Shown piece after piece: positions 26,672 through 34,382 of a DNA stretch of 35,858 bases. The notes beneath the pieces were generated by a model. The model made no database searches. It was not told the DNA's origin and worked only from the letters and a program-made list of their open reading frames with translations. Numbering within the stretch: position 1 is the first letter of the stretch; each line of letters opens with the position of its first letter. The stretch is from an uncultured Lachnospiraceae bacterium. GTDB taxonomy: Bacteria > Bacillota > Clostridia > Lachnospirales > Lachnospiraceae. The stretch covers positions 298,677 to 334,534 of the forward strand of contig CAJTLU010000002.1 in assembly GCA_910577175.1 (NCBI GenBank), given 5' to 3'. A program made the translations under genes and the position numbers.

Positions 26672-28852
26672 ATGGTAAAACCGGGAATGTTTATCAGTGA
26701 CAGGTATGAAATTATTGAAAAAGTCGGATCGGGCGGAATGGCAGATGTTTACCGTGCGAAATGTCATCGGTTGAACCGCTATGTGGCGATTAAGATTTTG
26801 AAGCCGGAGTTTTCTGCTGATAAGAATCTGGTGACAAAGTTCCGTGCAGAGGCGCAGTCCGCTGCAGGTCTTTCCCATCCGAATATCGTAAGTGTATACG
26901 ATGTCGGTGACGACGGCGATTTGCATTATATCGTGATGGAGCTGGTAGAGGGGATTACCTTAAAAAAGTTTATTGAGAAAAAGGGAAGGCTGGAAATTAA
27001 AGAGGCAATCGGGATTGCAATCCAGATTTCACAGGGACTTGAAGCGGCGCATGACAATCATATTGTCCACAGGGACATTAAGCCGCAGAATATTATTATC
27101 TCCCGCGAGGGAAAGGTAAAGGTAGCAGATTTCGGGATAGCGAAGGCAGTAACGACCAACACGGTGACACAAAATGCGGTCGGCTCGGTGCATTATCTTT
27201 CCCCGGAGCAGGCAAGAGGCGGGTACAGCGATGAAAAGAGCGATATTTATTCCCTCGGCGTTACAATGTATGAGATGCTGAGCGGAAAAGTTCCGTTTGC
27301 AGGGGACAATACCGTCTCGGTAGCGCTTTCGCATATCCAGTATGAGCCGGTGCCGGTCAAGGAGGTAAATCCTGCCGTGCCTTACAGTGTAGATAAGATT
27401 GTGCAGAAGTGTATGCAGAAGCGTCCGGAAAACCGCTATTTGTCTGCCTCCGATTTGATTGTGGACCTGAAGCGTTCCGTAATGAATCCGGAAGGGGATT
27501 TCGTACAGATTTCCGCCGGCGTTGTATCGGATTCTCCGACGAAAAATATGACGCAGGACGAACTTGCCGTTATTAAAAGCGCTGCCAAGTCTCCGGTAAC
27601 AAGATTTGAGGCAAACCAGCAGGCGAATGCAAAGCTTTTGCGCGAGGAAGAAGAGGAACTGGACGGAACCGACCCGAAATGGGATAAAGCAATGGTATTT
27701 GTTGTTGTAGGCGTTGCTATTGCATGTATGGTCGCTATTTTCTTTGTCGTGTCCAAGTTTGTCAATATGTTCGGTACAGAGAAGGTTACGCCGACGCCGG
27801 GAATTTCCCCGACAAAGATTATGGGTACGCCGACGCTCTCTCCGACACCGTACAGCACGCTTCCTACGGTTCCTATGCCAAAGGTAGTCGGGCGGACGAA
27901 AGAGGATGCCAGAGAGCTTTTGTTAAAGCTGTCCGACCGTTTTACGATTCTGGACGGGGATACTGATTACAGCGATACCTATCCTGTTGGCATGGTAATC
28001 AGCCAGTATCCGTTAGACGGCGCTGATATTCCACTTGACGGGGAAATCAGGCTTGTCATCAGTGCAGGACCGGAAATGTTACAGGTGCCGAATTATGCCC
28101 TTTGGAATTATGAGGATGCGAGAGTAGAGGCAGCCAATGATTTTGAGGTGCGTATTGAGTTTGAAAACAGTTCGACAATTGAGAATAACCGTGTTATCCG
28201 GACGATACCAGAGCGCAATGAGCTGTTAGCCAAGGGCGGCAAGCTTGTGCTGGTAGTCAGCCGCGGCGAGAAGATGGAGGCAGTGCCGAATCTTCTTGGA
28301 AAGACCTTAGAAGGAGCAACCCTGGCGTTGAAAGAGAAAGAGTTTGATATAGGAGAGGTTACTTACGAGGGTTCTACGACCTATGCTGCCGGTCTGGTAT
28401 TTTATCAGAGTGAGTCCGAAGGAAATATGCTGCCGGTTGGTACGAAAATTGATATTTATGTAAGCAACGGTATTGTATCTCCGACGCCGACGCCGACGCC
28501 GACCCCTACGCCAACGCCGACGCCAACCCCGACTCCTGGACCGTCGCCGACGCCGACTCCGGAGCCTAGGCCACAGTGGGAGGTATCGTTTACGCTTCCG
28601 TATAACCCGCTGAATCCTGGCGATATTACGTGGGTGTACTTTGAACTTCAGACCTCAAACGGTGTGTATTCCTTGTACGATAGTGATGCTGTATCCTATG
28701 ATGATTTGCAGGTTGCCTCCATGTCCTTTTCCGTGGATCAGGATAAACTGAGCGGAGTAACCGACGGGGAGACAAAGGACTTATGGGTTTATGTCAACGG
28801 AGTTCCGGCAGTGTATTGTAAGGCAAAAATTACGGAAAAAGTGGCGCAATGA
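26672..28852 (+). CDS. prkC: PASTA-domain Ser/Thr protein kinase
   Basis: Membrane kinase sensing cell-wall fragments. Kinase domain at about residues 12-270: glycine loop GSGGMADVY (19-27), Lys41, catalytic HRDIKPQN with Asp135, DFG with Asp153. A single transmembrane segment lies at about 340-362. Three extracellular PASTA units start near 400, 470 and 534. A Thr-Pro repeat stalk (about 602-634) then leads to an extra ~90-residue beta-rich domain (WEVSFTLPYNPLNP onward) not part of the canonical PrkC. Start: ATG at 26672 with AAAGGTGAG upstream. It overlaps rsgA by 4 bp (ATGA), so the two are translationally coupled. Confidence 0.95.
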   Translation: MVKPGMFISDRYEIIEKVGSGGMADVYRAKCHRLNRYVAIKILKPEFSADKNLVTKFRAEAQSAAGLSHPNIVSVYDVGDDGDLHYIVMELVEGITLKKFIEKKGRLEIKEAIGIAIQISQGLEAAHDNHIVHRDIKPQNIIISREGKVKVADFGIAKAVTTNTVTQNAVGSVHYLSPEQARGGYSDEKSDIYSLGVTMYEMLSGKVPFAGDNTVSVALSHIQYEPVPVKEVNPAVPYSVDKIVQKCMQKRPENRYLSASDLIVDLKRSVMNPEGDFVQISAGVVSDSPTKNMTQDELAVIKSAAKSPVTRFEANQQANAKLLREEEEELDGTDPKWDKAMVFVVVGVAIACMVAIFFVVSKFVNMFGTEKVTPTPGISPTKIMGTPTLSPTPYSTLPTVPMPKVVGRTKEDARELLLKLSDRFTILDGDTDYSDTYPVGMVISQYPLDGADIPLDGEIRLVISAGPEMLQVPNYALWNYEDARVEAANDFEVRIEFENSSTIENNRVIRTIPERNELLAKGGKLVLVVSRGEKMEAVPNLLGKTLEGATLALKEKEFDIGEVTYEGSTTYAAGLVFYQSESEGNMLPVGTKIDIYVSNGIVSPTPTPTPTPTPTPTPTPTPGPSPTPTPEPRPQWEVSFTLPYNPLNPGDITWVYFELQTSNGVYSLYDSDAVSYDDLQVASMSFSVDQDKLSGVTDGETKDLWVYVNGVPAVYCKAKITEKVAQ
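28479..28570 (+). repeat. Thr-Pro codon repeat inside the PASTA kinase gene
   Basis: Repeated ACG-CCG and ACC-CCG/CCN pairs encode about a dozen Thr-Pro dipeptides. The DNA repeat is imperfect, which limits slippage, but length could vary between strains. Confidence 0.85.
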
Positions 28853-29727
28853 TAGGAAAGATAACAAAGGGCATCGCGGGATTTTACTATGTACACGGAG
28901 AGGATGGCAGTAGTTACGAGTGCAGGGCAAAGGGAAGCTTCCGAAAAGACGGGATAAAGCCCCTTGTCGGGGATAATGTCCGGATTTGCGTATTGGATCA
29001 GGAAAAGAAAACCGGGAATCTCGAGGAGATTCTGCCCCGGACAAACGAACTGGTCCGTCCGGCCGCTGCAAACATCAGCCAGGCGCTGGTTGTCTTTGCG
29101 GCGGCAAAGCCGGCTCCGAATTTTAATCTGCTGGACCGTTTCCTGATTTACATGGAACAGAAGCAGATAACGGTGCTGGTAGGTTTCAATAAATGCGAAC
29201 TGGTGACGGAGCAGCAGAGAAAAGAAGTAGAAGAGATTTATACCCGGGCAGGATATCCGGTACAGTTTTTTTCCGTAAAGGAGCAGACCGGGCTCAAGGA
29301 GCTAAAAGAAGCTTTGCGTGGGAAAACGACGGTTCTTGCAGGACCGTCCGGCGTAGGAAAGTCGAGCCTGATTAATTTTCTTTGTCCGTCGGCAGCAATG
29401 GAAACCGGCGATGTCAGCCGCAAAATCGAACGGGGAAGACATACGACCAGACATGCGGAATTGTTTGTTTCGGACGGGGAAATCTATGTGATGGACACGC
29501 CGGGATTTTCTACGCTGTACGTCAATGAGATACTTCCGCAGGAGCTGTGGAAGTATTATCCGGAAATGAAGCAGGCAGCGACAGAATGCCGCTTTGCCGG
29601 CTGCAGCCATATGGAAGAGCCGGACTGTGGCGTAAAGGAAGCGGTTTCCTGCGGAAAAATTGCAGGAGAGAGGTATGAGAGCTACCGCAGACTTTATGCC
29701 GAGTTAAGCGACATAAAGCGATATTAA
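28849..29727 (+). CDS. rsgA: Ribosome small-subunit-dependent GTPase A
   Basis: Circularly permuted GTPase that checks late 30S subunit maturation. 292 residues: N-terminal OB fold, then the permuted G motifs with NKCEL (G4) before GPSGVGKSSL (G1, residues 165-174) and DTPGF (G3). The C-terminal zinc site has Cys247, Cys252, His254 and Cys260, the exact C-x4-C-x-H-x5-C spacing of the family. The ATG at 28849 overlaps the kinase stop. The kinase-rsgA pairing is a conserved Firmicute arrangement. Confidence 0.96.
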   Translation: MIGKITKGIAGFYYVHGEDGSSYECRAKGSFRKDGIKPLVGDNVRICVLDQEKKTGNLEEILPRTNELVRPAAANISQALVVFAAAKPAPNFNLLDRFLIYMEQKQITVLVGFNKCELVTEQQRKEVEEIYTRAGYPVQFFSVKEQTGLKELKEALRGKTTVLAGPSGVGKSSLINFLCPSAAMETGDVSRKIERGRHTTRHAELFVSDGEIYVMDTPGFSTLYVNEILPQELWKYYPEMKQAATECRFAGCSHMEEPDCGVKEAVSCGKIAGERYESYRRLYAELSDIKRY

Positions 29728-29764
29728 AGGAGAAGTGCGTAGCACGGGAAGGTTAGAAAGAGGT

Positions 29765-30424
29765 ATGTTTAAATTAGCACCGTCTATTTTGGCAGCAGAT
29801 TTTGCGAGGCTGGGAGAACAAATCCGTATGGTGGAAGAGGCAGGAGCCGATGAACTTCATATTGACGTGATGGATGGTATCTTTGTTCCGAGTATATCGT
29901 TCGGGATGCCGGTAATCCGCTCCATCCGGGGGGAAAGCGGACTGTTCTTTGATGTCCACCTTATGATTACGGAGCCTGTTCGCTATCTTGAGGAGTTTGT
30001 AAAAGCGGGGGCGGACGGAATTACGGTACATGCGGAGGCATGTGAAGATTTAAAGAAAACAGTAGAAAAGATAAGGGAGCTTGGCGTCAGGGCAGGCGTT
30101 TCCATAAAGCCGGAAACCCCGGTTTCCGCCCTGCAGGAAGTAGAGTCCCTGATAGAACGGGTGTTGGTCATGACTGTAAATCCGGGCTTTGGAGGGCAGA
30201 AGCTGATTCCCGCATGTGTGGAAAAGGTAAGGGAGCTGAAATTACACAGGGAGAAAACTTTGGGAGGCTATGATATCCAGGTAGACGGAGGAATCGGTCT
30301 TGCCAATGTAAAAGCAGTTGCGGAAGCAGGGGCAGAAGTTTTTGTCGCGGGTACGGCAGTATTCCGCGGGGACATTTTGCAGAATGTGAAAGCGTTTAAG
30401 GAGGAAGTCGGGCTTGCAGATTAA
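29765..30424 (+). CDS. rpe: Ribulose-phosphate 3-epimerase
   Basis: Interconverts ribulose-5-phosphate and xylulose-5-phosphate in the pentose phosphate pathway. TIM-barrel of 219 residues with metal ligands His32 and Asp34 (HIDVMDG), DVHLMI, MTVNPGFGGQK, and the late Asp in VDGGIG. The ATG at 29765 is chosen by homology (MFKLAPSILAADF), though its ribosome binding site is imperfect. An in-frame GTG at 29735 sits too close to its AAAGGAG. The next gene starts inside its last codons. Confidence 0.94.
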   Translation: MFKLAPSILAADFARLGEQIRMVEEAGADELHIDVMDGIFVPSISFGMPVIRSIRGESGLFFDVHLMITEPVRYLEEFVKAGADGITVHAEACEDLKKTVEKIRELGVRAGVSIKPETPVSALQEVESLIERVLVMTVNPGFGGQKLIPACVEKVRELKLHREKTLGGYDIQVDGGIGLANVKAVAEAGAEVFVAGTAVFRGDILQNVKAFKEEVGLAD

Positions 30425-31076
30425 GGAAATGCAATTAGGAAAAACAATAGAAATTCATGTGGACCGCGAAGGCTACCACTATCGCTTTGTCAGTAAGGTA
30501 GAAGCTGTTTCTTCGAATTCAGTAGCTGTTTCGCGGATTGCTGCAAAAAACCGGAGCTTCCGTTTTGAAGAAGAGGATAATATCACACTGATTTACCGCA
30601 GCGGGGAGCGCATGTGGAAGTGGGAATATGTAAAGGGCGGACTTGCAAGGATAGACGGCATTGCAGTGCATACGTTTTCTTCCCAGGCGGAGGGGACGAT
30701 TTACAACCGCAGGGAATCGTTCCGCGTGCCAATCGGCGAACGGTGCCCGATGCGGCGCATCGTAAAGGAAGAGGGGGAAAATGGGGAAATCATCGAGAAT
30801 GAAATAGGGTTTGAAGCCATTGTATCCGACCTGAGCGTAACCGGGGCAGGCTTATATACGAATGAACTGCTGGAGCTTAAGACAGAGATTATTTTTGATA
30901 TCCCGACCTACGACGGAATGCTAACCTGCCGGGGAACCATTGTCAGAAGCGGAGAGGTCTATGACAAGCCGTTCCGTCATTTTTACGGCTGTATGTTTAC
31001 CGTAGTAAAAAGAGGGCTTGAACGGTATCTGGTCGAGCGGCAGAGAAAGATGCTCCAGAAGCAGAGAGGCGGCTGA
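30414..31076 (+). CDS. PilZ-domain protein with YcgR-like N-terminus
   Basis: A 220-residue likely c-di-GMP-binding protein. Residues 1-95 resemble the YcgR/PilZN domain. The PilZ domain follows, with the RRxxxR motif (Arg99-Arg104 in NRRESFRVP) and the D-x-S-x-x-G motif (Asp139-Gly144 in DLSVTGAG), the two signatures that contact c-di-GMP. Start: TTG at 30414, supported by AAGGAGG 8 nt upstream within rpe and an 11-bp overlap with rpe. Such proteins often act as flagellar brakes or control secretion. No flagellar or cyclase gene is in the window, so its output is unknown. Confidence 0.88.
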   Translation: MQIKEMQLGKTIEIHVDREGYHYRFVSKVEAVSSNSVAVSRIAAKNRSFRFEEEDNITLIYRSGERMWKWEYVKGGLARIDGIAVHTFSSQAEGTIYNRRESFRVPIGERCPMRRIVKEEGENGEIIENEIGFEAIVSDLSVTGAGLYTNELLELKTEIIFDIPTYDGMLTCRGTIVRSGEVYDKPFRHFYGCMFTVVKRGLERYLVERQRKMLQKQRGG

Positions 31077-31089
31077 GGAGGTACAGGCT

Positions 31090-31731
31090 ATGACAGCAAT
31101 TTTAGCATGCGGTGGTACGTTGACTGCCGCATTTTTGCGGGAATCTGTGGCAAAGGAAAAGGAAGCCTTATTGTATGCGGTGGACGGAGGTCTTGCGGTG
31201 TTCGAACAGGCGGGTCTTGTGCCGGACTATCTGGTAGGGGACTTTGATACTGCTCCCGGAGAACTAGTAGGACGGTATGAGACAAAGTGTACGACCATAC
31301 GCCACCAGCCGGAAAAGGATGCCACCGACACGGAGCTTGCCATAGACCATGCGCTTGCTTCCGGTGCAGACCGGATTGTGCTTTTGGGCGCGTCAGGAAG
31401 CCGTCTGGACCATACGTTTGCCAACGTGCATATGCTCTACCGTGTGCTTTTGCAGGGCCGTATGGCAGAGCTGGTCAATGAAAACAACCGGATTACACTG
31501 CATGACAAGCCGTTTTGGAGGGAGAAAAGAGAGCTGTTCGGAACGTATCTGTCCTTTCTTCCATTCTTCGGGGAAGTAACAGGAGTAACGCTTTCCGGAG
31601 TAAAATATCCGCTTACGGAGAAAACGCTGACGGCAGGAAACAGCCTTGGCATCAGCAATGAAGCGATAGAAGAGAACATTAAGGTATCGTTTTCGGACGG
31701 ATATCTTTTGATGATAGAAGCAAGGGATTAG
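31090..31731 (+). CDS. thiN: Thiamine pyrophosphokinase
   Basis: Makes thiamine pyrophosphate from thiamine and ATP. 213 residues with AVDGGLAVFEQAGLVPDYLVGDFDT (split around the Asp motif), QPEKDATDTELAID, and GASGSRLDHTFANVH, all family signatures. The ATG at 31090 is chosen for its GAGGAGG site. The rsgA-rpe-thiN order is common in Firmicutes; here a PilZ gene sits between rpe and thiN. It is the last gene of the long same-strand run. Confidence 0.93.
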   Translation: MTAILACGGTLTAAFLRESVAKEKEALLYAVDGGLAVFEQAGLVPDYLVGDFDTAPGELVGRYETKCTTIRHQPEKDATDTELAIDHALASGADRIVLLGASGSRLDHTFANVHMLYRVLLQGRMAELVNENNRITLHDKPFWREKRELFGTYLSFLPFFGEVTGVTLSGVKYPLTEKTLTAGNSLGISNEAIEENIKVSFSDGYLLMIEARD

Positions 31732-31745
31732 AGGGAAGCACGGGA

Positions 31746-31774
31746 TTTACTTTTGCGCCTTGCTATGATATACT
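31746..31774 (+). promoter_or_regulatory. ychF promoter
   Basis: TTTACT (31746-31751), a 17-bp spacer and TATACT (31769-31774), preceded by TGA as an extended -10. It is placed 49 bp before the ychF start. Confidence 0.65.
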
Positions 31775-31822
31775 GTGGACAACCACTATAAATCAAGAAA
31801 ATTCAAAGGAGATTGCGATAAA

Positions 31823-32941
31823 ATGAAACTAGGCATCGTAGGACTTCCGAATGTCGGAAAAAGTACCTTATTTAACTCTTTGACAAAGGCAGGGGCAGAA
31901 TCGGCAAACTATCCGTTCTGTACGATTGATCCGAACATCGGAATCGTCCCGGTGCCGGATGAAAGACTGGATGTGTTAGGGAAGATGTATGCTTCAGAGC
32001 GTATTGTCCCGGCAGTGGTAGAGTTTGTGGATATTGCGGGTCTTGTAAAGGGAGCATCGAAGGGAGAAGGGCTTGGCAACCAGTTCCTTGCGAATATCCG
32101 GGAGGTCGATGCGATTGTCCATGTTGTGCGCTGCTTTGAGGATACGAATATTATCCACGTGGACGGCTCTGTCAATCCGCTGCGTGATATTGAAACCATC
32201 AATTACGAGCTGATTTTCTCCGATCTGGAGGTGTTGGAGCGCCGCTTATCCAGAGTAACCCGCGGGGCGAGAAACGATAAAGCGTTAGCGAAGGAAGAGG
32301 ACCTTATCAAGCGTCTGATGAAGCATTTGGAGGACGGACATATGGCAAGAACCTTCGCGCGGCTGGACGAGGAGGAAAGCGCTCTCGTAGAAACCTACAA
32401 TCTCCTGACTGGAAAGCCGGTCATTTATGCCGCCAATGTAAAGGAGGACGACCTTGCGGACGATGCCGCTTCCAATCAGTATGTGGCCGAGGTAAGGGAG
32501 TTTGTGAAAAAGGAAAATGAGGCGGAGCAGTCGCTTGCTTCGGAAGTATTTGTGATTTGTGCGCAGATTGAGCAGGAGATTGCCGAGCTCGATGACGAAG
32601 AAAAGAAGCTGTTTTTAGAGGAACTGGGACTGTCGGAGTCCGGTCTTGAAAAGCTGATTCAGGCAAGCTACCGGATTCTCGGACTCATCAGCTATCTGAC
32701 TGCAGGACCAAAGGAAACCAGGGCATGGACCATTACCGAAGGGACGAAGGCGCCGCAGGCGGCGGGGAAGATTCATTCGGATTTTGAACGCGGCTTTATC
32801 CGTGCGGAAATCGTAAGCTACCGGAACCTGGTTGACTGTGGCAGCTTTAATGCGGCAAAGGAAAAGGGATTGGTGCGTTCAGAAGGAAAGGACTATGTAA
32901 TGCAGGACGACGATGTCGTGCTGTTCCGCTTTAATGTATAG
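31823..32941 (+). CDS. ychF: YchF/Ola1-family ATPase (redox-responsive ribosome-binding P-loop protein)
   Basis: Obg-related P-loop NTPase that prefers ATP and associates with ribosomes. 372 residues: G1 GLPNVGKST (7-15), G3 DIAGLVKGASKGEGLG, a helical insertion, and a C-terminal TGS domain (AWTITEGTKAPQAAGKIHSDFERGFIRAEI). The ATG at 31823 is chosen because AAAGGAGA lies 10 nt upstream and MKLGIVGLPNVGKS is the standard N-terminus. Confidence 0.96.
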   Translation: MKLGIVGLPNVGKSTLFNSLTKAGAESANYPFCTIDPNIGIVPVPDERLDVLGKMYASERIVPAVVEFVDIAGLVKGASKGEGLGNQFLANIREVDAIVHVVRCFEDTNIIHVDGSVNPLRDIETINYELIFSDLEVLERRLSRVTRGARNDKALAKEEDLIKRLMKHLEDGHMARTFARLDEEESALVETYNLLTGKPVIYAANVKEDDLADDAASNQYVAEVREFVKKENEAEQSLASEVFVICAQIEQEIAELDDEEKKLFLEELGLSESGLEKLIQASYRILGLISYLTAGPKETRAWTITEGTKAPQAAGKIHSDFERGFIRAEIVSYRNLVDCGSFNAAKEKGLVRSEGKDYVMQDDDVVLFRFNV

Positions 32942-32944
32942 TCG

Positions 32945-32969
32945 TTCGGGCGCGCCCCCGCGCCTGAAC
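32945..32969 (+). terminator. GC-rich hairpin after ychF
   Basis: GTTCGGGCGCG pairs with CGCGCCTGAAC around CCCC, with one G-T wobble. No T-run follows, so termination is uncertain. Confidence 0.45.
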
Positions 32970-33005
32970 GGGAAGAGGTGATTCCGGTTTCACGAAAGGT
33001 AAATC

Positions 33006-33083
33006 CTTCGGACAAATGTAAAAATCAGGCAGCACGCAGTCTCCTAACTTGTTCAATGGTGCCGGAAAATGCGAAAGCCGTTT
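33006..33083 (+). repeat. Dispersed intergenic repeat, copy B
   Basis: Matches copy A (14196-14270): CTTCGGACAAATG, an AAAA tract, CAGTCTCC, and a later AAAATGCGAAAGCC. It fills most of the gap between ychF and the Lgt-like gene. Confidence 0.5.
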
Positions 33084-33122
33084 ATGGGAGTCCGGTAAGC
33101 GAAGAAAGGAGGGGATTCCGGA

Positions 33123-34001
33123 ATGACATTGGAAACAGGAACCGTTTATTTTTTTGAACAGGGAATGGCAGAGATACCAGAGGCAGTGTCTCTGTTTGGA
33201 TTCCCTGTTTCTTTTTATGGAATCTGTATGGTGCTTGCCGCCGTGACCGGCGTGTCTGTCGCGTTGCGGGAAGCAAGGAAAAGAAAGCTGGAGCGGGAAC
33301 TGACGCTGACATTGCTGTGGATTACGATTTTATCCGCGCTGCTTGGGGCAAGGATATATTATGCGGTGTTCCAGTGGCATCCGTTTTCCGAAAGTCCACT
33401 TTTGGCGTTTGATTTCAGAAGCGGCGGGCTTGCGTATTTTGGCGCACTATTCGGGGTCTGGCCTGCAGCAAAATGGTACTGTCGCAGAAAAGCAGCAGAG
33501 TTTGAAAAGGCAGCCGATGTGCTTTGTGCCGGTGCGGCGGCAGCAGCCGTCCCGGTATGGCTTGGCTGTGCGTTTATGCGGGAGCCGGTCGGTCGCTTTT
33601 CCGAGGGTATCTGTTCCGTCCGTATCGGAACCGAGTATTTGCCGCGGGAAGCGGAAAGCACTCTGCTCAAGGAGCTTTTAAGCAAAGCCTATATAATAAA
33701 CGATGAAGTGTGTATCTCGATGCATCCGGTGGCGCTCTACGGGGTGCTTTCGGCTGTTCTTATCCTGCTTATTCTCTGGCTTACAAAACGCTTCAGAAAG
33801 CAGGACGGCGATTTGTTCCAGATGTACCTGTTTTTAAATGCGCTCTCCTGCCTTTGCCTGGAACCGTTCCGTGCAAGCCGGTGCCGTATCTGGGGGACGG
33901 AGATTCCGATTAACAGCCTGGTAGCCATAGTAATCCTTCTTGTACTTGCGGTAGTCGAAATCCGGTACCGGCTGAGGCAGAGGAGGAGAAAGCGCGGATG
34001 A
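33123..34001 (+). CDS. lgt: Divergent prolipoprotein diacylglyceryl transferase (Lgt family)
   Basis: A 292-residue polytopic membrane protein likely attaching diacylglycerol to lipoprotein lipobox cysteines. Family landmarks: FPVSFYGICMVLA near residue 27, GARIYYAVF near 75, SGGLAYFGALFG near 98, and HPVALYGVL near 201. The central Lgt signature (normally GRxGNFxNxE) is poorly conserved; MREPVGRFSEG occupies its place, so activity is less certain than family membership. It could be a paralogue. Start: ATG at 33123 with AGGAGGGG. Two lipoprotein-type genes, one broken, follow directly, and the first overlaps its stop codon. Confidence 0.7.
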   Translation: MTLETGTVYFFEQGMAEIPEAVSLFGFPVSFYGICMVLAAVTGVSVALREARKRKLERELTLTLLWITILSALLGARIYYAVFQWHPFSESPLLAFDFRSGGLAYFGALFGVWPAAKWYCRRKAAEFEKAADVLCAGAAAAAVPVWLGCAFMREPVGRFSEGICSVRIGTEYLPREAESTLLKELLSKAYIINDEVCISMHPVALYGVLSAVLILLILWLTKRFRKQDGDLFQMYLFLNALSCLCLEPFRASRCRIWGTEIPINSLVAIVILLVLAVVEIRYRLRQRRRKRG

Positions 34002-34245
34002 AAAAGAAAACGGCATGCCCGCATAGTTTTGATGATAGCGGCAGCGTTACTGACAACGGCAGCTGCGGGCTGCTCCCGGAAGCTGCCGGAGGAGGCAGTA
34101 AAGCCGACGGCTGTACCAATTACGGTGCCGGTGGAAATGGTAACGCCGGAGCCTGCGGAAATCCTGTCGGATACCGGCACGGCATTTACCCCGTCAAGCA
34201 CCGGCGGGCGTGCGGCCTGCTTTCTGGTTAGAGCCAGAACCTTAG
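33998..34245 (+). pseudogene. Broken DUF6273-type lipoprotein remnant
   Basis: An ATG at 33998 with GGAGGAGA upstream overlaps the lgt stop, but its frame soon loses homology. One base out, residues RHARIVLMIAAALL to AAGCSRKL form a signal peptide and lipobox closely matching the intact gene at 34383. A Pro/Thr/Val linker follows, then DTGT. A second one-base shift at the GGG near 34206-34208 restores VRPAFWLEPEP and TAG, matching the intact gene's VRPAFWLNLEP end. So the start and end of the same gene type are kept, the central domain is deleted, and there are two single-base frame breaks. Programmed +1 shifting is possible but unlikely given the missing domain. Confidence 0.75.
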
Positions 34246-34286
34246 TTGTGCTTTTCGACTTTTTTCGCGTTAAAACCCCAAAATTC

Positions 34287-34314
34287 TTGACATAGGACTG
34301 TCTTATGATATAAT
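34287..34314 (+). promoter_or_regulatory. Near-perfect sigma-A promoter of the DUF6273 lipoprotein gene
   Basis: TTGACA (34287-34292), a 16-bp spacer and TATAAT (34309-34314) with TGA as an extended -10. Both hexamers are exact consensus. The leader is about 60 nt. Confidence 0.8.
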
Positions 34315-34382
34315 AAAAAAGATTTAATTTCAGAATTGTTTTCGCAGAGTAGAGTACTATGTAAAAAAGAAAGGGGGATATT

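Noticed and set aside
33998..34040. Programmed frameshift at the A-rich start of the remnant
   Set aside because: The shift needed is +1 while the A-tract resembles a -1 slippery site, and a second frame break and a missing central domain further down make decay more likely.
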